Positions 50,799 through 63,190 of a stretch of DNA of 64,000 nucleotides are shown here, piece after piece (position 1 is the first letter of the stretch; every line of letters begins with the position of its first letter). The stretch comes from Turnera subulata (taxonomy: Eukaryota; Streptophyta; Magnoliopsida; Malpighiales; Passifloraceae). The stretch spans positions 43,042 to 107,041 of the forward strand of contig JAKUCV010003315.1 in assembly GCA_028386065.3 (NCBI GenBank), given 5' to 3'. Made by a program: the position numbers and the translations under genes. The notes beneath the pieces were generated by a model. The model did no database searches, was not told where the DNA came from, and was given only the letters and a program-made list of their open reading frames with translations.

Positions 50799-53700
50799 AT
50801 CCCCAGCTACTGCTGCTGCTGCTACTACTGCTGTTGCTACTACTACTACTACTACAACCGCCACAGCTGCACATACACCAACACCGGCGGCGCCGCTCTC
50901 TCTGGCTCCTCTCTCCAATACTTCTTCTTCCCATCATCATCATCATCAGCAACATCATCACCATCATGTGACTCCGCCGGCGGAGCCATGGCCGGCGCCT
51001 ATGCTTCCAAGGGTGAGGCTATCCGACATATCTCCGTACGATGGGGCCCCCGCCGGGCCCTACTCCCGGGCGGTGGAGGCACTCTCCGGCTCCTTGATGA
51101 GGCACAACGCCGCCATTCTTGAATTGGGCCCCGACGACGCCGCCCTCCTCCGCTGCGGTTTGGAATCCGCCCGCATGTATTTCCGTACTCGCCCCCCCGT
51201 CGCCGCCGCCTCCCGAGGGGTTTATATTTACAGAGCTGGCCGGTAATTTCTTCTTGGGTTTTGCCATCTTGGGTTGCAGTTTCTTCTTCGTTTTTCCTCG
51301 ATTCTATTGGAAATGGACTGTTTTTTACTGCCAAAATTTGAGGCTAATTGAAGTTCAACTTCCTGTGCTTCCATTTCTTTTTAGGGCCGTGGAGGATTGG
51401 GACTCTTCGCCGCCTTGCGCGGCGGAAGTATTTAGGTGCATGGGAAAAGCAGCTCGTGCTGCTCTGCGTGCTATAGCGAGGCATCTTCGTTTAAGAAGCG
51501 AGTAAGGATGATGATGATGATGATCAAGTTGGTGCAACTTCTATTTTAAGTGCTGCCAAAGTCTCATCTTTTGCTTCTCATCAGTTCAATGTTAATCTGC
51601 TTACATAGGAAGGAATCTTGTATTTGTTGTGCAGTGTTTTTGACCATTTGCTTGATGATACCCCGTTGCCTGCTAATGAGGTATCCTCGTCAGTGCTTGT
51701 TGCCACCTATTCTCATGCTTCATTGCCCAATGGAAAGGGGGCTATTGGAGGAGGCAAGGCTGCGGCTAGTGGTGAAGTTGAGAAGGGATTGTTGACTTTG
51801 GTTTCCTCGGACAATCCTGGTCTCCAGGTGCTCTTTCTCTTTGAAGAATTTGTTCTGCTGTCTGAACTAAAACTTTGCTTCTTTGGTGCTTTTGTCTTAA
51901 TGTGAAGTCGGTTTTTCGCCCTATGGTTCTTGACATAGTCAGTTGTCATGCGCATTCTGTATTTGATTTTGTTATAGGTTTGTGACCCAAATGGGCGCTG
52001 GTACTTAGCTGATTCGAGTTCAGCTCCAGGGGATCTATTACTGATTACTGGCAAGGCACTTAGCCATACTACAGCAGGTCTCCGTCCTGCTGCCTTCTAT
52101 AGAGCTGCTTCTGAGTCCTCGTTAGGCACTAATGGTGGTGGAAGGTATGACATTTTTTGTTGTAAGTCTGATCTTATGGTTTATGGAAGAAAGAATGCTT
52201 GCTAGTTGTTACTATGGTTTTACATTTTTCGATTTTGGATTACAGGACGTCTCTTGCATTCAGGCTAATGCCTCAGGGAAATGCCATACTAGATTGTTCC
52301 CCAGTTGCAGCAGCTGGTCATGTCATTCCCCATAGCTATGTACCAATATCTGTAAGCCAGTTTATGGACGACCTTTCTGCTGTGGAGGAAGTTATGTGCA
52401 ATCAACCTGATACTACTTATGTAAGTTATATATCTTATCAACGGACATGAGATTCTTTGAAGAAAATGTAAAAGTAAAAACAATGCTCTTGTTAGCTCAA
52501 CACCCTGTCACACTCCTTTTTCTTTTTGTCCTTCTTGACTTCTGGCATTTTTTTTTCTGAATTGGAATTAGGTTCTACTGATGTAGGCAAGTCAGACACT
52601 TAAAACATCCTTCTCGTTTGCATAATTAGTATCTATTTATATGAGGTGTTCCTGCTCCTGACAAGGATCTCAATGACTGCCTGCCAGTAACATTTCATGC
52701 AACTTATGTTTACTTAATTGAAGTATTGGTTTGGAGATACTGATTCAGGTGATGTTTGTGGAAAATTGTAGCTGACAATATATGCTGACTATAGAGGAAA
52801 CAACTTTACTTTTTATGGAGATAGCAACATGCTTTCTTCTACATTTTTCTCCAAACTTTTTCTGTTTGCAAGACTTCCCTAATCACAGGATTAGTTTGTA
52901 GCCTTTAATTTTGAGTAATGAATGTAGAGTTAATGTCTTGCCCGCTGTTAATCCGAGACATTGTGGTGGTCTGGATTTGCAGGTAGTTCGGAATAATTTG
53001 AACAAGGAACCATCATTAAGAAGTGTTCTTTCGGATCCTTTATCGTAAGTTGCTTTATATCACTGCATATTATGTGTTTTAGCACATGCATTGTGAGTAA
53101 ATAAAAATCTGTCTCGTGCTTTGTTTATTAAATTGGAAACACTTTTGTAAACATATTAATCTCTCCGTATTTGTTGGTGTAAATGAGAGAATCACCCAAA
53201 CCTCAGTTTTAGTTGACTTGCCATTGTCATCCAAGATTTCAAGTACAGAAAAATTGACTATCCTGTTCTTCTGTATCAAGCTAGACTAAATAGACCTTTT
53301 CTTTTTAATATTCTTCAGTGGGGCTTTCCTTGAAGATGCAATGCTTGTTTCATGTGGACATTCGTTTGGTGGTCTCATGCTGAGAAGAGTTCTTGACAGT
53401 GTAAGTAGGATGGTGACTTTGTTCTTGTTACTCTACTTGAATGGCATCAGATTTTTGGATCTGTTAGAGTATAAATTGTGTGCATCCAGCAATAGCTTTT
53501 TGTTGCAGTAGAAAGCAGCTCTACCAGTTTGATGTAAGATAGGGAAGAAAATTGACATAAAATCATAAGATAGCTCAAGGTTACTTAAAGTTATGGCAAC
53601 AGTTCATAAGATAATCATAACCTCTCAAGACGGGTGCAAGTTTGAGGACTTTAGCAGCTATCAGTGTTTTCTGCAAAGAAATCTGTTCTTGTTTATGCTA

Positions 53701-55430
53701 GTTATGCCAGTTTACACCAATTTTGCTTCTGCCCAAACAGCTTGTGACTCACAGTATTTGGTAGTTTCCATCTTTCAGATTATGCTCTTGAGTGTAACCA
53801 AAAGGCCCCTTGTAGTCTAGAATCGTAATCTATTTCCTTGAGCAATTTTAATATGGTTTGCACTTGTATCTAACCAAGAATGTACTCATTTTTAAAATAT
53901 TATTGTTCTTCCATAATCAGATGAAGGGAGAATGATATATCCTACATTTATGAAACTAGTTGAGTTTGTAGATACTTGTCAACTTAAATGTTTGGACCAT
54001 GATTTGTTGTATTTATTGTTGATACAAGCACTGATGTTTGTGTTTGTCTTTGTGGAATCTTTTTGAGCTATGCATGCAAGATCTACTAGCCCTCTACTTC
54101 TGTATAATTCACCCGCTAATTCTAGATGGAAGATAACAAGAATCATAACTTCGAACTGTATTTCCATCACAGTCAAGATGTACGGTTTGCAATGCAGAAA
54201 TTGACGCTGCGTCTTTGATTCCTAACTTAGGTAGGTTCCACCTCGTTTATCTCTGTCATTACTCTTTTGTATATTTCTTTTCCTTTATTTGTAGCATGGC
54301 TCGTGCATATGTAATATTTGCTTGATGCTAGTTCAGCTTTTGAATTTCCCCTATATTTAACTTGTACACAGCTCTTAGAGCTGCTGCTGCAGCTGTAAAG
54401 CATGAGGATGATAGAAGACTATTCCATAATTCAGCTCTTCGGAAACGTCGAAAAGAAATGGGTGATCATACAGATCCCACGAGAAGATCAAACAGGGTAT
54501 ACTATAAATTGTTGGCTGACTTCCTGATGACTGTTTCCTTCCATTCCAGATGATTGGTTTGCGTCTTTACTCTAATGGATATCGCCTTGCAATAAAAAAA
54601 GAATAAATATTTCAAACTAATGAAATTAAAGAAAAATATTAGTGTTAAAGTAGCTTGGTTCCTTGATGGGTGCCGAGCAACATGTCCTGGGTGGAATGAA
54701 ATCCCCCGCTGCCATGATGTATTCAGGATAATTTTGTGTAAACATCAGCTACTTAACCATCATGTGTATGAACTCCCTTGAATCAGTTAAAATAGCAAGA
54801 TTGTGGAGGATGAATTTAAACTCCAATGTTGATAGACTTTGTTGAGTTAGTCAATAATTCTGTAATACTTATATGAATATATCCATTTTCTGTCTATATT
54901 TTATGGATGATAGTAAAACAATTTATACTGGGCTTTTAATGTTTAGGAGAATGGAGAGACTACTGCTGATGATGGTTTGCATAGAGCAGTGCAATATCCT
55001 TTTGCTGTAAATGAGAAAGTAGTAATTAAGGTCAGTCACTTGTTCCAGTGAGCTAGATTCTGTCAGCTATTAACTGCCATCCCATGATTGAATATGAAGA
55101 TCATGCCAAACCATGCAGGGAAATAGAAGGACACCAGAAAAATTTGTTGGAAAGGAAGCAATCATCACCTCACAATGTCTCAATGGTTGGTGAGTGGACA
55201 GGATTACCCTTTTCCCTCATTTACTGATACTTTAATGAAATCAGCAAGCATTGAAATCTTACATCAATATGAGCAAGCACTTGAACACTTTATTTTGACG
55301 CAGGTATTTACTGAAGATCATTGGAAGTGGCGAGAATGTCCGTTTACAATATCGCTCTCTTCAAAAGATCTTGAATTGTCAATCTATTGAAGATAGATGC
55401 GCTTCACAGCCAATACAACACAGCAGCTAA
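50731..55430 (+). CDS. PUB62: RING/U-box superfamily protein, PUB62-like
   Basis: Twelve exons: 50731-51242, 51385-51501, 51635-51827, 51978-52144, 52246-52420, 52983-53044, 53319-53400, 54173-54230, 54372-54496, 54947-55030, 55119-55189, 55304-55430, giving 590 residues. The first 90 residues are low complexity (His, Gln, Thr, Ala runs). Then comes a plant-specific conserved region (VRLSDISPYDGAPAGPYSRA, FDHLLDDTPLPANEVSSSVL, VCDPNGRWYLAD). A U-box-like domain lies at about 400-470 (LVSCGHSFGGLMLRRVLDS, CTVCNAEI, SLIPNLALRA); it keeps Cys/His positions seldom kept in U-boxes, so it may be a RING-like hybrid. The expected role is E3 ubiquitin ligase, but activity is inferred. The C-terminal part has FVGKEAIITSQCLNGWYLLK, a small beta-rich tail. 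The name PUB62 is recalled, not checked. Confidence 0.85.
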
Positions 55431-56903
55431 TATAATTTACATTTTTCTATAGGTACAGATTTTCTCCATAGGGCATAACCACCGAAATATATTTTTCCTG
55501 GTCATCATAAAGGGATGTGATGTGGTTTCTTAAAAGTTCAATCTCATATATTAGGTAGAGTAGAGGTAGGTAATCTGGATATCAGAAGCAATATTCCAGT
55601 CAGCAGCTTGTAAAGAAAGAGGGTTTGGGATAACACGGCCTGCTTCTGTGTAACACGAGAGTATGTACGGGAGATGATTAACCAAAGTTTAGTTTTCTAA
55701 TGTATAAAGCATTGGACACTCCTTTTTGGTTTATAAATCACTTTTAACAGGCAGCCATGGAAAGCTTAAGAAATTTCGAATGTGGTTTGTAATTCATGTA
55801 GGAACGGTCTTTGAAGGTTTTTGGTGAATACATGGTTTTTGGTTCTTTTTTTCCTGTAGCAAAATAAATTAATCTTAGAAATGAAGCTGGGTCAGAGGTT
55901 CTGGAGGGAATGAATTTCTTGCACCTTCTCTCATGGGCATTGCCATCAATTAACTAACATTGGATGCAGTGGTAAGACATGTTACATTTTTCTTAAACTC
56001 TAAGATTTAGGTTCTTGAGTTCTGGTGGAAATAATGTAGAGAAATTATGTTGTTGTGGTAGTGGTCTCAATCTCACCAGGGTGATGTATGGAGCTATGAG
56101 GAGATATTAGTCCAACAGTGAATTGGATATTCTTCTAGCATAAAAAAGAGGGCGTTAGGAGAGTTATTAATTCGGTGGTCAATACGAATTTATTTCTAGT
56201 ATAAATTAAAAGAAAATAAGCATTTTCACCGCTGGGAATATTGCTCGCTGGGTATATTGATCACATCACACCATTTGTATCATGACCTAATCCATCTATA
56301 GGGATGGTAGTTTCTGTACAGGACTTCCAGCGGAGGGCACAACAATAAACTCGACTCGAAAGCCTAAAGATTTCGGTTGATATCCGATGATTTGGTGGTG
56401 CCCGGGATTGAGCTGTTCGAGGGCCTTATCACAAAACTGATTGTTCTCTAGTTTACAAATTTTGCTGGAAGGTAATCCATTGTAAATTTTTTCAACAGCT
56501 TACAAGAAAGCAAAATCATCCGGAAGCAAATAAAGGGGAACCATGTATGAGGGCTTGCGGAGGAAACAAAAAAGAAAGAAACTTCGGGACCCAAGCATAC
56601 AAAACAATTCATTTCAACAATGGAATACTACCAATACAATCTTTTTCGGTCTATTAATTACTATGAGGCAAAATACAAAAGACTATGGCTGGGCCTGGGG
56701 AAAATTAACCCAGCACCCCCCTCCCCCCCCGTCCTCTAACAAGAGGCTATTAATCACAGTTGGGGGTTCATCAAAACAAGTTAGCCCTTGACAAAAACTG
56801 GGAGCTAAGTTTGCTATAGTATAAGCAGTAGCATTTGCATCAGGATTTACAAAAGACAAAATAATACATCTAGCATTATCCTTCACAGCACAGATATTGT
56901 TAA
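55431..56903. other. Spacer after the U-box gene
   Basis: The first few hundred bases are the 3' UTR of the U-box gene. The rest (55860-56900) has no recognisable gene, repeat or transposon. A C-rich run (CCCCCCTCCCCCCCC) lies near 56715-56730. Confidence 0.5.
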
Positions 56904-57610
56904 TCAGTCAATGTGGTGGCAACCATGGGCACAGGAAGTTACTAAATGTTGTGCTCCAATACTACTATGAGCAATGTGAGTTGTGTTTCTCTCTTCTTCT
57001 AGGTGGGTGCATTGAGTGATTTCTCGCTCTCCTACGACACATCCTTCATAAGGCACGCCATTGGAGTCCATTAGTCTCTTCCCAAGATATCTCTCACCAA
57101 AGAAGAGACGGACGGATTGATCAGCGGCAGCAGCATCTGGGTTTGGGTTTTTAGACTTGGCACGGAAGTTGAAATGCTCCCAACCGGCGTGTTTCGAACC
57201 TCACAATCTTGCCCCCAACAGGTTCGACAAGCTCAATTTCATGATCAGACCCGGGGGTGTGTTCGGGTGTTGTAGAATTGGACGGCCATCTTTGAAGACT
57301 CCATGAAAACCTCAGAGATGGCCATCCAATTCTACAACAACCGTACAAACCTTCTCTTATCAAAGGAAGCACAATAGGCATATTCCTCGCCAAATTCACG
57401 AAATAATCTCTCCCAATTCAACTTCTGAGCTGGACCACCAATACCCTCTATATGTCTGACATAATTCGGGTGCGGGTTCTCCGGCGCATAGGGAGGAGCA
57501 TCAGTGACGCCAGCCCAGACAACATTCGATGTTACTGCGGGTGGGGGTGGGGGTGGAGTCGCAAACAAAGCACTGAGAAGAAAGTCACCCTTTTTCGACA
57601 ATTCAGGAGG
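56904..57610 (-). pseudogene. Broken coding remnant of an unrecognised protein
   Basis: On the minus strand, three stretches read like real protein but in different frames. The first (about 57610-57355) reads PPPPPPAVTSNVVWAG, APPYAPENPHPNYVRHIEGI and NWERLFREFGEEYAYCASFD. The second (about 57290-57170) includes TTPEHTPGSDHEIELVEPVG and GKIVRFETRRL. The third (about 57197-56904) includes EHFNFRAKSKN, RLFFGERYLGKRLMDSNG and GVPYEGCVVGERE, ending at TGA 56906-56904. No ATG is found upstream of the first in its frame. A hairpin (57264-57343) lies at the break between the first and second, and a frameshift separates the second and third. An intron of about 61 nt could join the first two but is too short to be likely. 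I do not recognise the family. The balanced composition suggests a once-functional gene or retrocopy. Confidence 0.5.
57264..57343. repeat. 28-bp-arm inverted repeat (hairpin)
   Basis: Bases 57264-57291 and 57316-57343 are inverted copies: 26 of 28 positions pair, with a 24-base loop. The arms contain GTTGTAGAATTGGACGGCC and its complement-like GGCCATCCAATTCTACAAC. The hairpin sits at the junction where the minus-strand reading frame of the remnant breaks, so one arm is probably an inverted duplication of coding sequence. Confidence 0.88.
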
Positions 57611-58572
57611 AGGAAAGAGGGAAGGAAGAGGAGGAGAAAGAGGAGGAGGAGAGAGGGAAAGAGGAAGAGGAGGAGGAGGAGGAGGAGAAGGATGGAAGAG
57701 GGGAGAGGGGCGGCGACGATGCTGAGCTGCGGGTGAGTGAGGGGCTAATTAATTCTTTTTTCTATTAAGTGAATGGGTGTGGGTTTTAATCGGTTGGTTT
57801 AAATATAAGACTCTTGCGGGCGGTTATTTACGCTTAGCTTTTAAGCTAAGCTACTTCTTGGGCGGGCTATTTAGATAAACATCAAGGCCCAAATAATCAT
57901 TAAAGAAAAATTACATTGGATCAAAATCCAATCCAATAACACCTTTCTCTGCTGCTAGACCGACCCAAATGCTTCTTAGTTTAATTAATAGGACGGCGCG
58001 CTCTTTTCCTTTTGTCCCTCCTTTTCTTTGTTGTACAAAGTATTTTATCTAATCACCTCCCCTCCAAACTAACTAATTGGAATCCCTTGATCAAGTCGTG
58101 GCTTAGAATTTAGATACACTAACCACAACAAGCAAGTTAAATGAGACGCACAATGTTGCTGAAAATAAAAGTCTAACTGAAAACATAGGGCTTCATGTAC
58201 CAAAAGGGAAAAATCTTCTGGGGCTGTTAACATCCATCTATCAATACCAAGAAACATAAAGCAATCTTAACTTCAAAAATATGCCAAACTAGACAAAAAT
58301 TTCCGTTAAACTCCACGCTTCTGAGGAAGAGTTGTTAAAACCCTTCAATCAGTAGTTCCAGGAACTCAGGCAAAAATAAATTTGCAGAACGGATCTCTGA
58401 ATTCCACACAAAACGAGAAGTATGTTGATTAAGTCCAAGCATATCAAACAACATTCCTACGGAGCAAGGATGCCCCCCAAAAAAGACCAGCTGTAACTTA
58501 TCAGTATAGAAACAAAAGAAAGGGTTTAGCATCAAAAAAAAAAAACAAAAGAAAGGGTGCTTCCACTGGGCA
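57611..58572. other. Spacer with GA-rich tract, TAF15 3' flank
   Basis: Bases 57605-57710 are an almost pure GGA/GAA tract (GGAGGAGGAGGAG, GAGAGGG), a low-complexity run that creates spurious Arg/Glu or Pro/Leu open frames. The rest is AT-rich; 58300-58572 is the likely TAF15 3' UTR. No gene is supported. Confidence 0.5.
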
Positions 58573-61500
58573 TCAATACCGATCCCGGTCCCTGTCCCAC
58601 CCGTAATCCCTATCCCTATCCCTATCATAACCGTGATCTCGGTCTCGTGTCTTTCCTCTATCCCTCTCTCTGCTCCTGCTCCGACTTCGACGCCTGTCCC
58701 TCTCATCGCGCCCTCTGTTCTTGCTGCTCTCTCTGTCATCCCATTCCCTCGCTCGCTCTTTGCTTCTCTCCCTCCTCTCTCTCTCAACCAGACCTGCAAG
58801 CAATCTCTTAATTATCAATATATAACCAAGATCAAAACCAATAACCCAGCACCAAGCACAAGAAAAGAAATTGAAGTGGGTGGAGGGGACAGCCAACCAC
58901 AATAACTACTCAAAACGGCGAGAATGAAAGGGGAAAAAAATTAAGAGATGCCAACGCCATGTTAGAACCAATGATGCAAAGCAGCAGACACATTTAATAC
59001 AACGTACTAAAGACCCACCATGCTAAAACAGAAAAGCAACTTATGAACTGATAATAACACACAACACTCCACATCTGGCTATAAGTGTGACACTCAAAAG
59101 TGTTGTGACCAGAAAAATAACGAGTGGTGAAGAAAATAGTTTAAACTACATGGCATTATAGCAGAAAGTGAACAAGCATAAAAAGACAATACGTTTTACT
59201 TTTTCCTGCTAACAGGAATATAATCCAGAGGAAAACACACACAGCCTATGAGAATTATCTCATATAAGCCACCATATCAAAGGAAAAGGCCTGCTGGACT
59301 GCAGAAATTCACTCACCTAGTTCCTCCACCTCCCATCCAGCACGTCCAGCACCTGGAAGCACTCTCCCAACTTCAGCTTGTTGAGTTCTGGCACGGAATT
59401 TCTTCTTTAGGTTGCCAAACTCATCATACAATTCACCATCGTCCTGATATTGGATCATGAGGACTGTGAATTAGATGCCTCTAAAGAAATTTAAATGAAT
59501 AGTAAGGCAAGATGTTCTTACTTCTTCAGCTTCCTTTCGACGTCTCTTAGTTTCCTCTAATTCTTCTTCATCAAGTTCTTTGTATCCACCACCTCGTCCT
59601 CCTCTGGTAAGGAATACATATGTGCATACTTTTAGGAGAAATCAAGAAATACTTGAGGCTTACAACACAAAGCGCTTTAAGTTTAGAAACAGATAGCAAG
59701 GAGGAGACATACAGAATTGAAGTTCAAAGCAAAGTACAGAACAAATATTTCTTTAGTCATCCAACTAAGAAACATTAAAATAAATTTGAGACCTGACATT
59801 TTTGTTCCCCTACGTTGATGAAATTCAAATTTGTTAAAAACCCATACCCAAATCCTCAACTGTATGATATGCAACTTACCACAAAGTACCTTATAGGATG
59901 GACTTTCCCTTATCTTTGTGTTAATTTCACCAAAGAAACTGTCAGTTATAAACCAAATGCAGCTAATTTCAAGGCTAATAAGCCCAAAACCATCAATGTT
60001 TGAAGTAGCAGTGCTTTAGGAATGTAAAAAATAGAAAATCAACAAATGCTGCACTAGGAAACCATGAAATCCCCCTAAAAGAAAAGCATGAAAGGCCTAC
60101 TTGTTATACAAAGCATCCCAGTTTCTTTCCTCTCACTCCCACTGTTGAAAAAAAGTGGAAATACACTCTCATCTTCTGCGTCAACATTGACGCAGCCATG
60201 TGACAAGCAAACTAAAAATAATGCCTGGCTTCATTAATGGAGAGGACATGTTGCTCGTGAATAAGTCCCTAATCTTCTTAATGGCAATTTCCTGATCCAC
60301 TTTCACATACGAATGGAACAAAGAAAGGATGTTTAAACTTCAATGAATTCCCTTTCTTTGCTAGTTAAAACATTTTCCTTCAAGCTCCACAGTTTTAATA
60401 TAGGAATAGCATTTATAAGATGCATGTACTGTTGTGGATATGGTAGATTATCTTTCTTCAAAATGAGAATCATTACCCACACTTGGTGCTCTTTGATAAA
60501 CATGTTCACGTAAAAATGGAAAAATGCCAAAATTATTAGCAAACAATACTTATTTGGAACTGACACAAATTAACACATTCATCTTATAAGCATACCTCAC
60601 ACCACCCTCGTTATGACCGGGCTTATTGGTGTTGCAAATGTTACACTTTGTTCGCTTTGCCCAGTTGATATTGCCACACCTGAAGCAGCAAAGTAAAACA
60701 AACAGCATAAGTAACTGAAACTGCACCTGTGGTCGTATTCGAGAAACTTTATTCTACACCATGAACCAAGTCTTTGATGAATGACCGCCAAATATTTATG
60801 TAAGGAATCCAATGCAGAACAAAATGACAAGATTTTTCGCATTTCTAAAATTCAAATGTGATATATTTGCACAGTAAGAGTGATAGCTTCAACAAGACAC
60901 AGCATGCATTAACTTTCCTATGCATCACATTTCAAAATGGAAAAACCATATTTGGTTACAATTATATAGATTCCATATGCCATAGTGGCATCAATTGTAT
61001 CTCCTAAAAAGTCGAACATTCAAGTCTAACTGTATATAATTGTGATCAGCCAAAACCGATATATGCAAGCTCAACTTATATCCTTAGCCAGTGTAGTAAC
61101 TGGCTTCAGTCCAAACAAAATACTGTTCAATTACATTTGCAAGAAATTATTCCCCCGAACAGAGAGTTGAGACTCATTAAACCTCAGTATCTTCTTCTTT
61201 CTTCGATCTTATCCAGAAACTAAATTCTGAGAAACAAGCACATGGCTCATAATCAGTTGATTTTATTGATTAAAAATTAAAAGTTAATATAAACAAGCAA
61301 TAAAGCTCGACCATAAAGATCATAGAAAGTGGCCGACCAACTGAGCAATCAGATTCAGATGAAAATAAAACAAGTAAAAAATTCTAGCATAGAAATTCTT
61401 ACATGGGACATGGCCAATCATTTGGACCAAAAAGCCCAGTGGGGCCACCAACTGACCGGGCAGGACCACCAGAGTCATTGACACCACGGCCCCTCCCACG

Positions 61501-62327
61501 ACCACCAGCCCCAGCACCGGCACCAGATGGACCAGAAGGTCGTGCACTTCCACACCGATTGCACACACCACGAAATGCAAAATTTACATTTGAACAGCTG
61601 TTACAACAATCAACAATGAGCTATTTGCAGAACAGACTGCTCAATGCAGTACGGGGGAAAATCAGAGCAACTGCTGGAAAAGAGCAAGAAAGAGCTGCTC
61701 ACCAATATCACAGCACAGACCTTGTATTCGGACACAACCAGTCTCCCTCCTGTTGCCAAGCTTTCCCAGACGCATCACCTCGACCTCTACCTCTTCCACC
61801 ACCTCCATTCACATCCCTAGCCTCTTCCTCAAACCCGCTCAAGCCACCAGCAGCAACAGCAGCAGCACCATTAGGATCAGCAACAGGATTGTACGTCTGG
61901 TCCTCTTTGCTCTTAGACTCTGCTATAAAAACTCCAATCATATTACCGTGAAAGTCCTTGTTGTTGAACCATTCAACGGCAGCAACGGCAGCATGCGGGT
62001 CCTCATAAGTAACAGTAGCATCGCCCTTCGGTTCATTGGTGGTTTTGTCCCGGTACAACCATATTTTGGGTCGACCAGTTCGCTTATCTTTCTGTCAATC
62101 ATCACAACAATAACCATGTCAAAGAAGCAAGCAACACAGACTAACCACCAAACAAAAACAAAGGGAGCAGTTAAAGTGGTACTAGTACCTGAAAAACAGC
62201 CTACCTTTAGCAAACCAATGGTGCCAAAATACTCGGCAAGCATATTCTCATCGGTCCCCTCGGGCAAGTTACACACATACACAGAACCATTCGTCGACGC
62301 CCCTCCTTTCCCTGAATAGCCTGCCAT
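58573..62327 (-). CDS. TAF15: TFIID subunit 15 (TAF15), FET-like RNA-binding protein
   Basis: Seven exons on the minus strand: 62327-62205, 62091-61721, 61597-61403, 60679-60596, 59603-59522, 59443-59317, 58793-58573, giving 400 residues. The order is: RRM at about 14-100 (SVYVCNLPEGTDENMLAEYF, ATVTYEDPHAAVAAVEWF), a Gly/Arg-rich stretch, two RanBP2-type zinc fingers and a C-terminal RS/RD-rich tail (RSRSRSRERDRGKTRDRD). Zinc finger 1 is C-x4-C-x10-C-x2-C in WLCPNTSCSNVNFAFRGVCN; zinc finger 2 is C-x2-C-x10-C-x2-C in WPCPMCGNINWAKRTKCNIC. The family links TFIID transcription to RNA binding. The first exon holds only the start of the RRM; it keeps family residues. A likely 5'-UTR intron ends with CAG at about 62368. 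The last exon's DRDRDRDY repeats end at TGA 58575-58573. Confidence 0.93.
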
Positions 62328-63190
62328 TTCATCAAACCAACACCCAACCGACCAAACACACCTGTCTCTGCAAGGGGAAATACATCCCATTTTGGTCATA
62401 ACTAAGATATCCAGTACCCTAATTAGAGAATCTAACACAGTAACATCAACAACAAGCAAAGCGAGCCAGATAAAACGAATAAGAGGAATGGAAGCAAGTA
62501 GAAGCAAAATGCATCGTTTAGGGTTTAGTGAAAAATTCATACGAATTCGATTCCACAGAAATGATACGCAAACATAAAACGTTGAGTTTTCCAATGGAAA
62601 AGGTATAGTGATAAGAATCGAAAACGAAACAAAAAAAACAGAACCCCAAAGTGGGAGTGGATGTATATTACGGTACCGTACTGCGAGGAAAGGAAGGAAG
62701 CCGGGGATAATCTTGGAGGGGAAACAGAATGGAGCGACGTTCCGGGTTGGAATCGGGCTCCGATTACGATTATTAGGGTTCGTTGTTCTGTTTTCGTGTT
62801 CTTTTTGTGTGATTTCTGGTTGTTTTTTTAGTGTTTTAATCTCTTATCAACCAAACAAAAGAGGAGGAGAATTTCCAACCATCATTTCTACTTTGCTCCC
62901 TTGACGATGACTCGCTGCGGTTAAAAGAGATTTTTCACTAACATGGGAGATTATAATGTTGGGTGGGCTTTCCTTAGTTCTTTCTTACCATTTGGGCTCA
63001 ACTGGGCTAAAGGGTCTGGACTAATTGACTACATTCAATTGTCAGTCAGTTCATGAGTCGGGCTTTCAAGATACCTGGTGCGTAACTCTCAATTACCTAT
63101 CCAACAACATTTTCTGCTGGTTTCACCTTTCAAGGAGAAGAAAAAAAAAGAAAAGAAAAAGAAAGAATACAAAAAGTTTTAGCAAATCTA
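62328..63190. other. TAF15 upstream region
   Basis: This region holds the TAF15 5' UTR, a probable leader intron (62368 to about 62660) and promoter. A TGGGCT-type motif occurs near 62963 and 62991, as in site II elements. No other gene is supported. Confidence 0.45.

Noticed and set aside
57452..57736. 94-codon Arg/Gly/Glu-rich plus-strand frame
   Set aside because: Mostly translation of the GGA/GAA tract at 57605-57710, opposite the coding-like remnant.
61403..61951. 182-codon plus-strand Pro/Ser-rich frame
   Set aside because: Antisense to TAF15 exons 2 and 3, which carry the RRM and zinc-finger motifs.
61938..62594. 218-codon minus-strand frame starting upstream of TAF15
   Set aside because: It reads through the leader, exon 1 and intron 1 of TAF15; only the segment from 62327 to 62205 matches the RRM start.
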